From Rhodoferax sp. (GTDB lineage Bacteria; Pseudomonadota; Gammaproteobacteria; Burkholderiales; Burkholderiaceae_C), in contig JAUSNJ010000024.1 of NCBI GenBank assembly GCA_030645355.1, positions 1-64,000 on the forward strand: a stretch of DNA of 64,000 nucleotides, in the 5' to 3' direction. Below, one piece after another: positions 1-7,515 of this stretch. Position numbers and translations under genes: made by a program. The notes beneath the pieces were generated by a model, which did not search any database, was not told the origin of the DNA, and saw only the letters and a list, made by a program, of their open reading frames with translations. Numbering within the stretch: position 1 is the first letter of the stretch; each line of letters opens with the position of its first letter.

Positions 1-680
1 TGGACACCCTGGCCGCCGAAGGCCTGGTGCCCGAGTACATCACGATCGACATCGCCCACGGCCATGCCGACAGCGTGCGCGACATGATCGGCTACATCAA
101 GGCCCGGCTCCCGGGCAGCTTCGTGATCGCGGGCAACGTGGCCACGCCCGTGGCGGTGATCGATCTGGAGAACTGGGGCGCCGACGCCACCAAGGTGGGC
201 GTGGGCCCGGGCAAGGTCTGCATCACCAAGCTCAAGACCGGTTTTGGCACCGGTGGCTGGCAGCTGTCGGCCGTCAAGTGGTGCGCCCGCGTTGCCACCA
301 AGCCCATCATTGCCGACGGCGGCATCCGTGACCATGGCGACATCGCCAAGAGCATCCGATTTGGCGCCACCATGGTGATGATTGGTTCCCTGTTCGCCGG
401 CCATGAAGAGAGCCCGGGGCAAACGGTGGAAGTGGACGGCAAGCTGTTCAAGGAATACTACGGCTCGGCCAGTGACTTCAACAAGGGCGAATACAAGCAC
501 GTCGAGGGCAAGCGCATTCTGGAGCCCATCAAGGGAAAGCTGGCCAACACTCTCATTGAGATGGAGCAGGACGTGCAAAGCTCCATCAGCTACTCCGGCG
601 GCAAGAAACTGATGGACATCCGCAAGGTGAACTACGTGACCCTGGGCGGCGACAACGCAGGCGAGCACCTGCTGATGTGA
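1..680 (+). CDS. guaC: GMP reductase, 3' part (5' end outside window)
   Basis: GMP reductase converts GMP to IMP with NADPH in purine salvage. The reading frame is open from base 3 and the start lies upstream of the window, so about 225 C-terminal residues are visible. Seen: the IMPDH/GMPR barrel signatures DIAHGH, GNVATP and GPGKVCITK (the Cys being the catalytic one), then [14 protein letters not shown] and [12 protein letters not shown]. The run [19 protein letters not shown] and the C-terminal [15 protein letters not shown] match the bacterial GuaC type, as in Bacillus, rather than IMP dehydrogenase. The next gene starts 95 bases downstream, so cotranscription is possible but not shown. 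Identity is firm; only the N-terminus is unknown. Confidence 0.93.
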   Translation, partial: DTLAAEGLVPEYITIDIAHGHADSVRDMIGYIKARLPGSFVIAGNVATPVAVIDLENWGADATKVGVGPGKVCITKLKTGFGTGGWQLSAVKWCARVATKPIIADGGIRDHGDIAKSIRFGATMVMIGSLFAGHEESPGQTVEVDGKLFKEYYGSASDFNKGEYKHVEGKRILEPIKGKLANTLIEMEQDVQSSISYSGGKKLMDIRKVNYVTLGGDNAGEHLLM

Positions 681-775
681 AGTTCGGCAAAACTTATCTT
701 GTTTCAATGTGCTGCCGGGCCAAACGGGCCACAATGGCCCAGCCCGAAAGCCTGCGGGGTTGGCGCCCCGGAACC

Positions 776-1432
776 ATGATGAAAACACTGCTGCTTTGCC
801 TCTTACTTGTCTGCACGGCACCGTTCGTCAGCGCCCAAAATCTTGAAAAAGGCAAGGAGATCAACGCCACCTGCGCTGGCTGCCACGGGGAATTCGGCCA
901 GGGCGGCAAGAAGGGCGAATACCCCCGCATCGCCGGGCAGCGCGCAGCCCATATTGCCGACCAGCTCAAGTCGTTTCGCGCCCGCACCCGCGTCAACCTG
1001 CCCATGTTCCCCTACACGCAGGAACGCGAGATGTCAGACCAGGATGTAGAGGACGTTTCCGCCTACCTGGCTGCCATCGAACTGCCCACCCAATGGCCGG
1101 AATTCAAGCCCGACGACGACGCCCTGACCCGCCTGACCGCCATGGAAAAGGTCATGATCATTCCCCGCGCGCCGGGAGATCTAGACAACGGCAAAAAAAT
1201 CTACAACAAGGAATGCTTTGCCTGCCACGGCAAGGACGGCATGGGCCGCGGCAAGTTTCCGCGTCTGGTGGGCCAGTACAGCAATTACCTGATGAAGCAG
1301 ATGACGTCCTTCATCAAAGGCGAGCGCTCGCATGACGAAGTGGAAATGGTCGGCATACTCAACCAGCTCAAGGCCCAGGACCTGCAGGATATTCTGGCCT
1401 ACCTGACGCTGATCCAGTCGGGTCAACCCTGA
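776..1432 (+). CDS. Periplasmic dihaem cytochrome c (c4-like)
   Basis: A secreted electron carrier of about 218 residues. The start is set at the ATG just before MKTLLLCLLLVC (a second ATG follows at 779), because that gives a typical Sec signal peptide ending near VSAQ. Two haem-binding motifs are visible, CAGCH near residue 33 and CFACH near residue 147, with a Met-rich stretch after each that could supply axial ligands (NLPMFPYTQ, LMKQMTSF). Two similar c-type domains in tandem are the layout of cytochrome c4. It is followed after 22 bases by a secreted ankyrin protein and then a DUF411 protein, so the three probably form a periplasmic unit. Redox partner unknown. Confidence 0.85.
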   Translation: MMKTLLLCLLLVCTAPFVSAQNLEKGKEINATCAGCHGEFGQGGKKGEYPRIAGQRAAHIADQLKSFRARTRVNLPMFPYTQEREMSDQDVEDVSAYLAAIELPTQWPEFKPDDDALTRLTAMEKVMIIPRAPGDLDNGKKIYNKECFACHGKDGMGRGKFPRLVGQYSNYLMKQMTSFIKGERSHDEVEMVGILNQLKAQDLQDILAYLTLIQSGQP

Positions 1433-1454
1433 CACATTGCACGGCGGTAACGGC

Positions 1455-1979
1455 ATGAAACGATTGTTGATTTTAAAACCGGTGCTGGTGGCCTTGTTCG
1501 TCGGCTTCACACTTCCACTAACCTGGGCGCAAGCCCAGCCAGCCGCTGACGCGTTGTCGGGCATGAATGAAACCCCCATGCACGACGCCGCGCGCATGGG
1601 TACGCGCCAGGATGTGGAGCGGCTGTTGAAAGCGTCCGCGCAGAACCGCGACCTACGCACCCCATTGGGCGCCACCCCCCTGCACTACGCCGCCATGAAC
1701 GGCGACAGCGGAGCGCTCAAGGTGTTGCTGGCTGCCGGTGCCAACCCCAATGCGCGCGACGTCGATGGCCGCACCCCCTTACACATGGCGGCGTTCTCCA
1801 CACGCAAGGACAACGCCATGCTGCTGTTGCAGGCCGGTTCCGACCCCCTGCTCAAAACCAACGACGGGCGCGACGTGCTGAGCATGGCGCGCAAGGTGCG
1901 TGCGGATGAAATAGCCGGCGAAATTTCGCTGTGGATTCTCAAGGGCTGCAAGCCCGGTAAACCGGTCAAGGGCTGCTGA
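1455..1979 (+). CDS. Secreted ankyrin-repeat protein
   Basis: A 174-residue protein with an N-terminal signal peptide (MKRLLILKPVLVALFVGF, cleavage near AQAQ) and about three ankyrin repeats, seen as TPMHDAARMG, TPLHYAAMNGDSGALKVLLAAGANPN and TPLHMAAFSTRKDNAMLLLQAGSDP. Ankyrin repeats bind proteins; the partner here is unknown, but a periplasmic site is expected. The ATG at 1455 is preferred over the one at 1437 because it starts the hydrophobic leader. Its stop overlaps the next start by one base (TGATG), so translation of the DUF411 gene is probably coupled to it. The C-terminal tail is basic and has two cysteines (KGCKPGKPVKGC). Confidence 0.8.
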   Translation: MKRLLILKPVLVALFVGFTLPLTWAQAQPAADALSGMNETPMHDAARMGTRQDVERLLKASAQNRDLRTPLGATPLHYAAMNGDSGALKVLLAAGANPNARDVDGRTPLHMAAFSTRKDNAMLLLQAGSDPLLKTNDGRDVLSMARKVRADEIAGEISLWILKGCKPGKPVKGC

Positions 1980-2506
1980 TGCGCCGCCGAATCGCTCTGG
2001 GCGCCGTGCTGTTGGCCCACCTGCTGGCCCCAATGGTCGGCCATGCGGCAGAGCCGGCTGTGGCCGCCCTGCCGGCCGTGGTCGTCTACGCACCCAGCCC
2101 CTGCCTGGCCTGCATCGACTGGGCCGACCACCTGCGACAAAACGGCTTTGTGGTCACCATTGAGGAAAAGCTGCAGGCCGACATGCCCAAGATCAAACGC
2201 TGGCTCAACGTACCGACGGCACTGGAGTCCGTGCACACCGCCAAGATCGGTCGCTATTTTGTCGAGGGCCACGTGCCGGCCGAAGACATCCTGCTGCTGC
2301 TCAAGGAGCAACCCCGCGCGCGCGGCCTGGCCGTACCTGGCCTGCCGCGCGGTGCACCCGGGCGCGAGAGCTACAACCCGATTTGCGACACCGCCTGCAC
2401 CATCCTCGACAACGCGTCGGGGCAGCCCAAGGAGATTCGGCGCGAAGCCTTCAACACGATGCTAGTGGGGATGGATGGGCGCACCAGCGTGTACGCGCGG
2501 CACTGA
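1979..2506 (+). CDS. DUF411 family periplasmic protein
   Basis: A 175-residue exported protein whose core matches DUF411, a family often found with copper-handling genes. Seen: a signal peptide (MRRRIALGAVLLAHLLAP), the metal-site region SPCLACIDWADHLRQNGF, then VEGHVPAEDILLLLKEQP and GLAVPGLPRGAPGRE, all in family order. Odd: the usual CHTA motif of the family reads SVHTA, so one conserved Cys is a Val, and the N-terminal pair is CLAC rather than CGCC. Metal binding may therefore be altered. The start codon overlaps the stop of the ankyrin gene. It converges on the macrodomain gene, whose stop is six bases away on the other strand. Family assignment is good; function is inferred. Confidence 0.8.
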   Translation: MRRRIALGAVLLAHLLAPMVGHAAEPAVAALPAVVVYAPSPCLACIDWADHLRQNGFVVTIEEKLQADMPKIKRWLNVPTALESVHTAKIGRYFVEGHVPAEDILLLLKEQPRARGLAVPGLPRGAPGRESYNPICDTACTILDNASGQPKEIRREAFNTMLVGMDGRTSVYARH

Positions 2507-2512
2507 GCGGAC

Positions 2513-3034
2513 TTACTCCCACGTCGGTTCACGCAATAGCCGTTGGTAAACAGCCAGATCGCTGTCCGAGAAACAGCAGAACACCACCTCCTGAATCTCC
2601 GTGAAGGTCTGCACGGCTGATCGTACCGTGGCGACCGCAATGCGCGCGGCCGGTTCGATCGGGTATCCGTAGACACCCGTGCTGATGCAAGGGAACGCGA
2701 GTGTGCGAATCCCCTGCGCAGCGGCGATCTCCATGCACCGGCGGTAGCACGATGCCAGAAGCGCCGGCTCGCCCTGCGCGCCACCGTGCCACACCGGTCC
2801 GACCGTGTGGATGACATAGTGGGCGGCCAGCCTATAGCCCAGCGTCAACTTGGCATCGCCGGTATCGCACCCCGCCAGCAGTTGGCACGCGCGCAACAAT
2901 TCCGGCCCCGCCGCGCGATGAATCGCACCGTCCACGCCACCCCCGCCCAGCAGTGACGCATTGGCCGCGTTCACGATGGCCTGCACCGGCAGTTTCGTGA
3001 TGTCAGCGTGAATGGCGTGGATTCGGGTGGGCAT
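2513..3034 (-). CDS. Macrodomain protein, O-acetyl-ADP-ribose deacetylase type
   Basis: A 173-residue stand-alone macrodomain. Proteins of this MacroD/YmdB class hydrolyse O-acetyl-ADP-ribose or remove ADP-ribose from proteins. Visible motifs are [33 protein letters not shown] (shown here only as the family Asn-Ala-Ala-Asn and Gly-rich site), [12 protein letters not shown], and [13 protein letters not shown]. The ATG at 3034 is chosen because the protein then begins directly with the macrodomain beta strand. It lies 13 bases after the stop of the DUF6228 gene on the same strand, next to the cassette array, so it may be the last array gene or the first host gene beyond it. Confidence 0.88.
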   Translation of the reverse strand: MPTRIHAIHADITKLPVQAIVNAANASLLGGGGVDGAIHRAAGPELLRACQLLAGCDTGDAKLTLGYRLAAHYVIHTVGPVWHGGAQGEPALLASCYRRCMEIAAAQGIRTLAFPCISTGVYGYPIEPAARIAVATVRSAVQTFTEIQEVVFCCFSDSDLAVYQRLLREPTWE

Positions 3035-3047
3035 GGGGAAGCGTGAC

Positions 3048-3464
3048 CTATTCAGGCGCATTCCAGGCCAGCTGCACATCTTGCGCGATTCCATCGAGCT
3101 GCCCCGCCTCCAACTCGAGCGCAGCACGAACCTCCCAGTTAAAACCCGTATGAGGTTTGCGCAGGACGAACTCCAAACGGACGTGACCGAGAGAGTCCGA
3201 CGTTGCTTTCAACTCCAGTTCGTTTTCGAGCGTACTCCACAGCTTTTCGCCCTTCCAGCCTTTCCACTCAGTGGCGATAGATTGAAAGAAAGCCCCGAGG
3301 TCATTGGCCATGTATGTAGACGCCCTAGATTCAGCTCGCATGCCGTATGCCTTTACCTCGACAAGAAAAGATTCAGAAATATGAGAGGCATCCTCACTCA
3401 CGAAATTAGAGAGCGTAAGACTCATACCATCGCGGGCGGAAACGATGCAGACTTCTCTGGACAT
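3048..3464 (-). CDS. DUF6228-like cassette protein
   Basis: A 138-residue soluble protein of unknown function. The pattern [34 protein letters not shown] followed by [20 protein letters not shown] (here cited only for the paired W...LE and EAGQL landmarks) fits DUF6228, small proteins that are often isolated genes in mobile contexts. Upstream on its strand lies an imperfect palindrome (3472-3550) that looks like a decayed attC site, so this is probably the last cassette of the array. Base composition is lower in GC than in the nos genes. No catalytic motif seen; assignment is from memory of the family pattern. Confidence 0.65.
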   Translation of the reverse strand: MSREVCIVSARDGMSLTLSNFVSEDASHISESFLVEVKAYGMRAESRASTYMANDLGAFFQSIATEWKGWKGEKLWSTLENELELKATSDSLGHVRLEFVLRKPHTGFNWEVRAALELEAGQLDGIAQDVQLAWNAPE

Positions 3465-3471
3465 GTTTTCG

Positions 3472-3550
3472 CGTCAACGTTGGCGCTGCCCGGCACGCAG
3501 CATATGCCACGAAGCAGCATGCTGCGGCTGCGTGTCCGCACCGAGCAAAC
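3472..3550 (-). repeat. Candidate decayed attC site
   Basis: Between two minus-strand cassette genes lies an imperfect inverted repeat: CACGCAGC and GCATATGCTGCGTGC pair around a short loop on the minus strand. The outer left edge shares AACGTTGGC with the intact site at 4020-4121. The terminal core motifs do not match RYYYAAC or GTTRRRY properly, so recombination activity is doubtful. Called by position and partial similarity only. Confidence 0.4.
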
Positions 3551-3552
3551 TG

Positions 3553-4023
3553 CTATGCATCTGATGAAAGCAAATGCTCAAGACTGGCCTCTTTCAAGAA
3601 GCAATGACTATAGGGCTCCACGAGGCAGTAACCCTCAGAGTGCGCCCATGCATTTATGCGCTGCCCCATAGCAACTCCTTCATCTGACGCTGTCAAGTGA
3701 ACCCACGCGAGCCCCCGGCCATAGACATATTCAAGAAATTTTGCGGCGCTATCAATTGAACTAACCTCGGCCTCAAGCCCATTGCGTGCACAAAATTCAT
3801 CGAACTCCTGTCGTGACAGTTCACCCGCAGCGAGCGCCGTGCCAAGGTTCTTTGAGTCAATTGGATCAGGGATCTCTGACAGCCCAAGCACTACACCTTC
3901 AGGTAATTTCAGATCATTGATACATCGTGGAGCAATTTCCTGCTTTCCGATATCCATAGGCAAGTTGAACGATGGCCGCGACCAAAGTTCCAGTTCAATC
4001 ACGCGCCGATACTTAGAAGGCAT
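3553..4023 (-). CDS. Hypothetical cassette protein
   Basis: A 156-residue protein that I do not recognise. It begins MPSKYRRVIELELWSRPSF; the ATG overlaps the edge of the attC site at 4020-4121, as is common where a cassette gene starts right after the recombination core. An upstream in-frame ATG at 4056 would lie inside the attC palindrome and is less likely. The protein is acidic with mixed helix and strand character, has no signal peptide or membrane segment, and ends ASLEHLLSSDA. Its stop is a few bases before the decayed attC site. Codon use and GC content are lower than in the flanking chromosome, in keeping with acquisition by transfer. Confidence 0.6.
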   Translation of the reverse strand: MPSKYRRVIELELWSRPSFNLPMDIGKQEIAPRCINDLKLPEGVVLGLSEIPDPIDSKNLGTALAAGELSRQEFDEFCARNGLEAEVSSIDSAAKFLEYVYGRGLAWVHLTASDEGVAMGQRINAWAHSEGYCLVEPYSHCFLKEASLEHLLSSDA

Positions 4024-4121
4024 AACGTTGGCCGTGAATGGGCCGCAACGGCGCACTCAGCTTTGAAGAATAGCGCACATAACGGCCGCCGTTGTGGTTC
4101 CATTCGACAACTTCGTTAGGC
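4020..4121 (-). repeat. attC site (integron cassette recombination site)
   Basis: A 102-base imperfect palindrome bounded by GCATAAC on the left and GTTAGGC on the right (plus-strand reading). The right core fits GTTRRRY; the left core has one mismatch to RYYYAAC. Inside, TTGGCCGTGAATGGGCCG is answered by a near-complement around GCCGTTGTGGTTCCATTCG, with small bulges as in typical attC hairpins. It is the same length as, and clearly similar to, the site at 4614-4715. Confidence 0.8.
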
Positions 4122-4140
4122 CCATGGCGGTGCAAGCGGT

Positions 4141-4578
4141 TCACAGCTCAACCCCTGTGTGGTCCTTGATCTTGGTTTTAATGAATCCTTTGGCCAATTC
4201 CTTCAATGTGTCCAGGCCGAATGACCCGATGCTCGACGCTGCGCCCTTAGTCTTCTTCCAGATTTCCGCGTCACGCACTGATTCTAGGAACTCATGACCT
4301 TCCCAAGTCAAGTGTCTAGGCACCACGTGGAACACATAGTCACTGTCGAGTCGGAGCGCCTTACCAGGCGGATGAGTCAGACCACGCAAAGCCCAGCCAT
4401 CGATTAGCTGAGCTTCGAACAATAGTGTGAGGTGGTAATTCAAAGCATCGACGTCAGCGCCGAGGTCGGAAGCAACTTTTTCCCACTCGTATCCGAAGTC
4501 GTCCTTGCGCGAAAGATCCGGCTTACGGCCTTCAAGATCCAGTAGGATGGATCGCACTAGTTCCATGTCTCTTTTCAT
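4141..4578 (-). CDS. DUF2513 family cassette protein
   Basis: A 145-residue protein that fits DUF2513: it opens MKRDMELVRSILLDLEG, has a winged-helix-like middle (ALNYHLTLLFEAQLIDGWAL) and the hallmark LTWEGHEFLESVRDAEIWKKTK followed by GLDTLKELAKGFIK. The family is widespread in phages, genomic islands and integrons; its biochemical role is unknown, though the helix-turn-helix-like core suggests nucleic-acid binding (inference). It lies between two attC sites, so it is a complete cassette. The start is about 36 bases after the GTTAGGC core on its strand. Confidence 0.8.
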   Translation of the reverse strand: MKRDMELVRSILLDLEGRKPDLSRKDDFGYEWEKVASDLGADVDALNYHLTLLFEAQLIDGWALRGLTHPPGKALRLDSDYVFHVVPRHLTWEGHEFLESVRDAEIWKKTKGAASSIGSFGLDTLKELAKGFIKTKIKDHTGVEL

Positions 4579-4613
4579 TTGGGAAGAGCCTTTCTAAGTG
4601 CGACGGATTTTGA

Positions 4614-4715
4614 GCCTAACGTCGGCCGTGAATGGACCACAACGGCTCACTCAGTTGTGAAGATTGGCAGGAGCGCGTCCTGCCGTTGTGGGTCCAGTCA
4701 ACGAACCTGTTAAAC
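4614..4715 (-). repeat. attC site (integron cassette recombination site)
   Basis: A 102-base imperfect palindrome with both core motifs intact: GCCTAAC (fits RYYYAAC) and GTTAAAC (fits GTTRRRY). The inner arms CCGTGAATGGACCACAACGG and its counterpart near 4682-4703 pair with one extra unpaired base, the asymmetry that lets IntI recognise the bottom strand. It separates the 98-residue cassette gene from the DUF2513 cassette. Confidence 0.88.
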
Positions 4716-4721
4716 CACTTT

Positions 4722-5018
4722 TTACCCATGCCGAAGTGTCTCAGATTCGTGACGAATCCCGTCCTCGTCTATCTTGAGCAACCAGCGTGCGGCAGCAGTC
4801 CAACCGCCGTGGCCGTTTCGCATTGCATTGCCCTTCGCGATCAGTCGGTCCGGATTGCCGTTCTCGTCGCAGTCATCCATATACACCGTCACCTCTTTTC
4901 CCTCATGGAAATGAACCAACGATCCGCTCGAATCTATCTTGCTGTCTTCCTGCGACAGAAGCACCTCTCCAGCACACGGCATTTCATTGAAGTCGACACA
5001 AATGCGCGGCGTGCTCAT
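4722..5018 (-). CDS. Small hypothetical cassette protein
   Basis: A 98-residue acidic protein (MSTPRICVDFNEMP...) that I do not recognise. It has a Gly-Trp-rich stretch (GHGGWTAAARWLLK) and many Asp/Glu residues, with no signal peptide or membrane segment. Its ATG lies five bases after GTTAAGC, which matches the GTTRRRY core seen at cassette junctions, and its stop lies seven bases before the attC site at 4614-4715. That tight packing between recombination cores is the main evidence that it is a real cassette gene. Confidence 0.6.
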   Translation of the reverse strand: MSTPRICVDFNEMPCAGEVLLSQEDSKIDSSGSLVHFHEGKEVTVYMDDCDENGNPDRLIAKGNAMRNGHGGWTAAARWLLKIDEDGIRHESETLRHG

Positions 5019-5022
5019 AGTG

Positions 5023-5029
5023 GCTTAAC
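5023..5029 (-). other. Isolated cassette-junction core (GTTAAGC)
   Basis: On the minus strand GTTAAGC fits GTTRRRY and stands directly before the first cassette gene. No matching left half or palindrome could be found upstream within 150 bases, so it may be the remnant of an attC or attI site. Confidence 0.4.
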
Positions 5030-5041
5030 GTGATGTAGATG

Positions 5042-5073
5042 GGCGGATATCCTGGCATCCCAGGATATCCGCC
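5042..5073. repeat. Perfect 14-bp hairpin
   Basis: GGCGGATATCCTGG and its exact complement are separated by four bases. There is no adjacent T-run, so it is not a standard intrinsic terminator. It sits at the outer edge of the cassette array within a 320-base gene-free stretch (5019-5338), which otherwise holds the direct repeat at 5174-5300 and nothing else I can name. Confidence 0.7.
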
Positions 5074-5173
5074 GGAATAAATTGGATTGCAGCGCAGACC
5101 GCATTCACTCCCAAGCGCAACAGCCCGCTCACCCATGCGACCCGTAGCGTCTGTTCCCGAAAAATGGTTCCAT

Positions 5174-5300
5174 GAATTCCCCCTTTGGTCTGTCGCCTAT
5201 CCTGGCGCATCAGGCTTGCAATATAGCCCAAGCACGAGCACACCCAAAACGCTACATATTTGATAGCTGTATACGTCCATTTCACGAGGGCTACCGGCTA
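5174..5300 (+). repeat. Direct repeat, copy A, with dispersed comamonad-type element
   Basis: A composite repeat. The first part (5174-5230) matches 7516-7572 with few changes (shared TCGCCTATCC, GGCGCATCAGGC, TGCAATATAGCCCA). The second part (5251-5300) is a copy of the dispersed element GCTAC...TTGATAGCT...TTCACGAGGGCTA. The two copies A and B bracket the flavin-reductase and GNAT genes in the same orientation. Confidence 0.8.
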
Positions 5301-5338
5301 GTTTTCCATGTGAATTTTTGCCCAGAGGCCCTGGAACA

Positions 5339-5881
5339 CTAAACGCCAGACGGAAGCCTGGAGGCCATCATCATTTTGCGATCCATCCTGCGCCCGTCGA
5401 CGATGAAGGTTCCGTCGCCAATCGCATGCACCACGCGCCGCTCCTTGCGCGTGGGATCGATGTAGGCGGCCACCACCTCCAGCACGAAGATGTTGTGCTT
5501 TTCAATAACGTCGATGACCTTGCACTCCATGTTGGCGAGGCACTCCATGATCAAGGGTGCTCTGACGATTTTTCCCTTCACCGGCGTGAGCTTGAACTTG
5601 GCGAACTTGTCGGTGTCCTTACCCGAGCACGTCCCTATACCGACTACCTTGTCCAACATGTCCACCGTGGGAATGGCAATGACGCACTCCTTATTTTTTC
5701 GCAACGCCGCGCAAGAGTGATTCCAGTCGCCCGTGGTGATCGCAAACACCGGCGTGAAATCCATCACCATGGTCCAGGAGATGGTCATGATGTTGTCTTT
5801 CTGTTCATCATGGGTCGTCACCAGCACAACAGGGCCCGACTCCATCAAGGTAAAGGCCTTGCTCAGTTTCAACGCACGCAT
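5339..5881 (-). CDS. Flavin reductase-like FMN-binding protein
   Basis: A 180-residue protein of the flavin-reductase-like split-barrel family. Seen: GPVVLVTTHDEQKDNIMTISW at the FMN-binding start of the fold, AITTGDWNHSCAALRKNKECVIAIP, then GTCSGKDTDKFAKFKL and APLIMECLANMECKV. These positions are typical of family members that bind FMN and reduce it or small substrates with NAD(P)H. The ATG at 5881 starts MRALKLSKAFTLME; longer in-frame extensions upstream would overlap the next gene and have no family support. It follows a GNAT gene by 19 bases and is probably in one transcript with it. Substrate unknown. Confidence 0.8.
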   Translation of the reverse strand: MRALKLSKAFTLMESGPVVLVTTHDEQKDNIMTISWTMVMDFTPVFAITTGDWNHSCAALRKNKECVIAIPTVDMLDKVVGIGTCSGKDTDKFAKFKLTPVKGKIVRAPLIMECLANMECKVIDVIEKHNIFVLEVVAAYIDPTRKERRVVHAIGDGTFIVDGRRMDRKMMMASRLPSGV

Positions 5882-5900
5882 GTCAGCACCTCTTCGTATG

Positions 5901-6437
5901 TCACCTGCACTTCGCATACATGAAGCACGCTCGGGGAGCAGAGGAGATGTTGGGATGGACCGTGTAGCGCTCCATGCGCCCCTCTCGGTTGAACCCCGCC
6001 TTTTCAAGCGCGCGTTGCGACGGAGTGTTTTCGCTGTCGCACGTTGCCTGAACACGAAAAATTTCTGGGCTCTGGAGGGCCGCCACAGTGAGCGATTGAA
6101 TGGCCTCTGGCATGAGTCCCCGCCCCCAGTGAGAGGCTGCCAATACATAGCCGATATCGACCGTCGAGCCCTGCATTCTGGCTTCGAGCATTCCAATGGG
6201 CTCGGACTCTCCGAGTTCTGTGATGACAAAGGCCTTGCGGCTTCCACTCGCCCACGCCGCCACACAAGACGCCATGAAATCTTCAGTGACTGCCACCGAG
6301 GCATGTGGCACCCAAATCATGAAGCGGCAGACCTGCGGGTCTTGCGCATAAGACCGGAAAATCGCGCCTGCGTCGTCGATGACCGGACAGCGCAAGTGCA
6401 AGCGGGCAGTGGTGAGGGTTTCGGGGAGAGGATTCAT
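5901..6437 (-). CDS. GNAT N-acetyltransferase, RimJ/RimL-like
   Basis: A 178-residue acetyltransferase. The opening TARLHLRCPVIDDAGAIF, the middle IGYVLAASHWGRGLMPEAIQ with the acetyl-CoA loop, and SPEIFRVQATCDSENTPSQRALEKAGF are the order seen in RimJ/RimL-type enzymes that acetylate protein N-termini or small molecules. The acetyl-CoA loop reads HWGRGLM, close to the Q/RxxGxG/A consensus. It is the first of three different GNAT genes in a row, separated by 16 and 11 bases. No sign of a common ancestor recent enough to call a tandem duplication. Substrate cannot be told. Confidence 0.85.
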   Translation of the reverse strand: MNPLPETLTTARLHLRCPVIDDAGAIFRSYAQDPQVCRFMIWVPHASVAVTEDFMASCVAAWASGSRKAFVITELGESEPIGMLEARMQGSTVDIGYVLAASHWGRGLMPEAIQSLTVAALQSPEIFRVQATCDSENTPSQRALEKAGFNREGRMERYTVHPNISSAPRACFMYAKCR

Positions 6438-6453
6438 CCTGTGTGCTTTCGTT

Positions 6454-6954
6454 CTATCTGCAACCGGCGGGCAACGGCGAAGGTTCAGCCGTCAAGTGCT
6501 TCACCATGGGCGCCCCTTCCAAGCCCGCCCAAACCTGGACCGGGCCGGAAACACTGAAGCCGTTGCGCGCATAGAAATCGCGCGCCGTCCGCGTGCTGTC
6601 CAGTCGAAGCGCGGAAACACCGCGCGACAAGGCGAGCGATTCGATGGCGCGCAAGAGTCCTTTGCCTACACCTTGGTAGAGCGCTTCCGGTGCGACGTAG
6701 CACAGGGCAAGTTCATCGCGGTTGAGCAGCGCAAAGCCGACAAGATCGCTGCCGCGCACGGCTACCACGGCAATGGCATCAACCGACCCAATCCACACAG
6801 CCGCGTTCTCCGGGGTTTTGTTCTGTAGCCACGCCGAGACAATGTCTGGATCATTACGATGGTCTGCGACACAACACGCAGCAATGGATCGTCGGACCAC
6901 ATCGCAAATTGCTGTGGCGTCAGCAGTTGTGGCAGTGCGAATGGCTATGGGCAT
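6454..6954 (-). CDS. GNAT N-acetyltransferase
   Basis: A 166-residue single-domain GNAT protein. Seen: IRTATTADATAICDVVRRSI at the N-terminus, LCYVAPEALYQGVGKGLLRAIESLA with the acetyl-CoA-binding YQGVGKG loop, and LDSTRTARDFYARNGF, the usual fourth motif. The sequence between 30 and 60 is rich in hydrophobics and Cys. It lies between two other GNAT genes on the same strand with short spacers, so the three are probably cotranscribed. Substrate unknown. Confidence 0.85.
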   Translation of the reverse strand: MPIAIRTATTADATAICDVVRRSIAACCVADHRNDPDIVSAWLQNKTPENAAVWIGSVDAIAVVAVRGSDLVGFALLNRDELALCYVAPEALYQGVGKGLLRAIESLALSRGVSALRLDSTRTARDFYARNGFSVSGPVQVWAGLEGAPMVKHLTAEPSPLPAGCR

Positions 6955-6965
6955 GATGGCTTCAG

Positions 6966-7478
6966 TTACGCAGGACTGCTGACCCGACAGACCATCTGGT
7001 ATTCGTCGTGAAGGTCGCCGTTCACTTGCAGGAATTCGCGCTCAAGACCGAACTCTGTGAAGCCAAGCTTCCTGTAAAGAGCGACGGCAGCTGTGTTTCT
7101 CGTATTGACGCCAAGGTTCACCTGACGGACGCGCAACGTCGTGCCCGCGTATGCCAACGCGTACTTCAGAAGCTCGGCGCCGACACCGCGACCGCGCGCC
7201 TCCGGCGCAACATACATGCCCCAGACAAAGGCCTTATGCGCCAGTTTCACCATGCCTTCGCGTCGTATGCCGACAAGCGCCAAAAGAGTTTGATCCTCGA
7301 ACGCACCAAAGATCGCGGCTTCGGGCTTTGGTAGAAGGCGTCGCTCGATTTCGACGATGGGCGTTGCAAACTCTTCCTCGAAGCTCGATGCGAACGCCAT
7401 GGGGCACTCCTGCAGGCCGCGTAGACGCAATGCCTGGAACGCCGAGGCGTCTTCGGGGGTAAGCGAACGGATCTGCAT
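6966..7478 (-). CDS. GNAT N-acetyltransferase
   Basis: A 170-residue GNAT protein: MQIRSLTPEDASAFQALRLRGL, then GMYVAPEARGRGVGAELLKYAL holding a perfect RGRGVG acetyl-CoA loop, and NLGVNTRNTAAVALYRKLGF. The form EFGLEREFLQVNGDLHDEYQM at the end is typical of the broad YhhY/ribosomal-like acetyltransferase group. It is the most upstream gene of the four-gene minus-strand run (GNAT, GNAT, GNAT, flavin reductase). The promoter should lie within 7479-7671, which is also where repeat copy B sits. Substrate unknown. Confidence 0.86.
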   Translation of the reverse strand: MQIRSLTPEDASAFQALRLRGLQECPMAFASSFEEEFATPIVEIERRLLPKPEAAIFGAFEDQTLLALVGIRREGMVKLAHKAFVWGMYVAPEARGRGVGAELLKYALAYAGTTLRVRQVNLGVNTRNTAAVALYRKLGFTEFGLEREFLQVNGDLHDEYQMVCRVSSPA

Positions 7479-7515
7479 TCTGTGCGCCCTAATGTTTGTT
7501 CCAAGAGATTGGCAT

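Noticed and set aside
3012..3671. Plus-strand open frame of 219 codons across the cassette region
   Set aside because: Runs over two minus-strand genes and an attC-like palindrome; the protein has no domain-like pattern.
5025..5285. Small minus-strand open frame through the hairpin and repeat A
   Set aside because: It covers a perfect hairpin and a dispersed repeat and has no ribosome site; not a gene.
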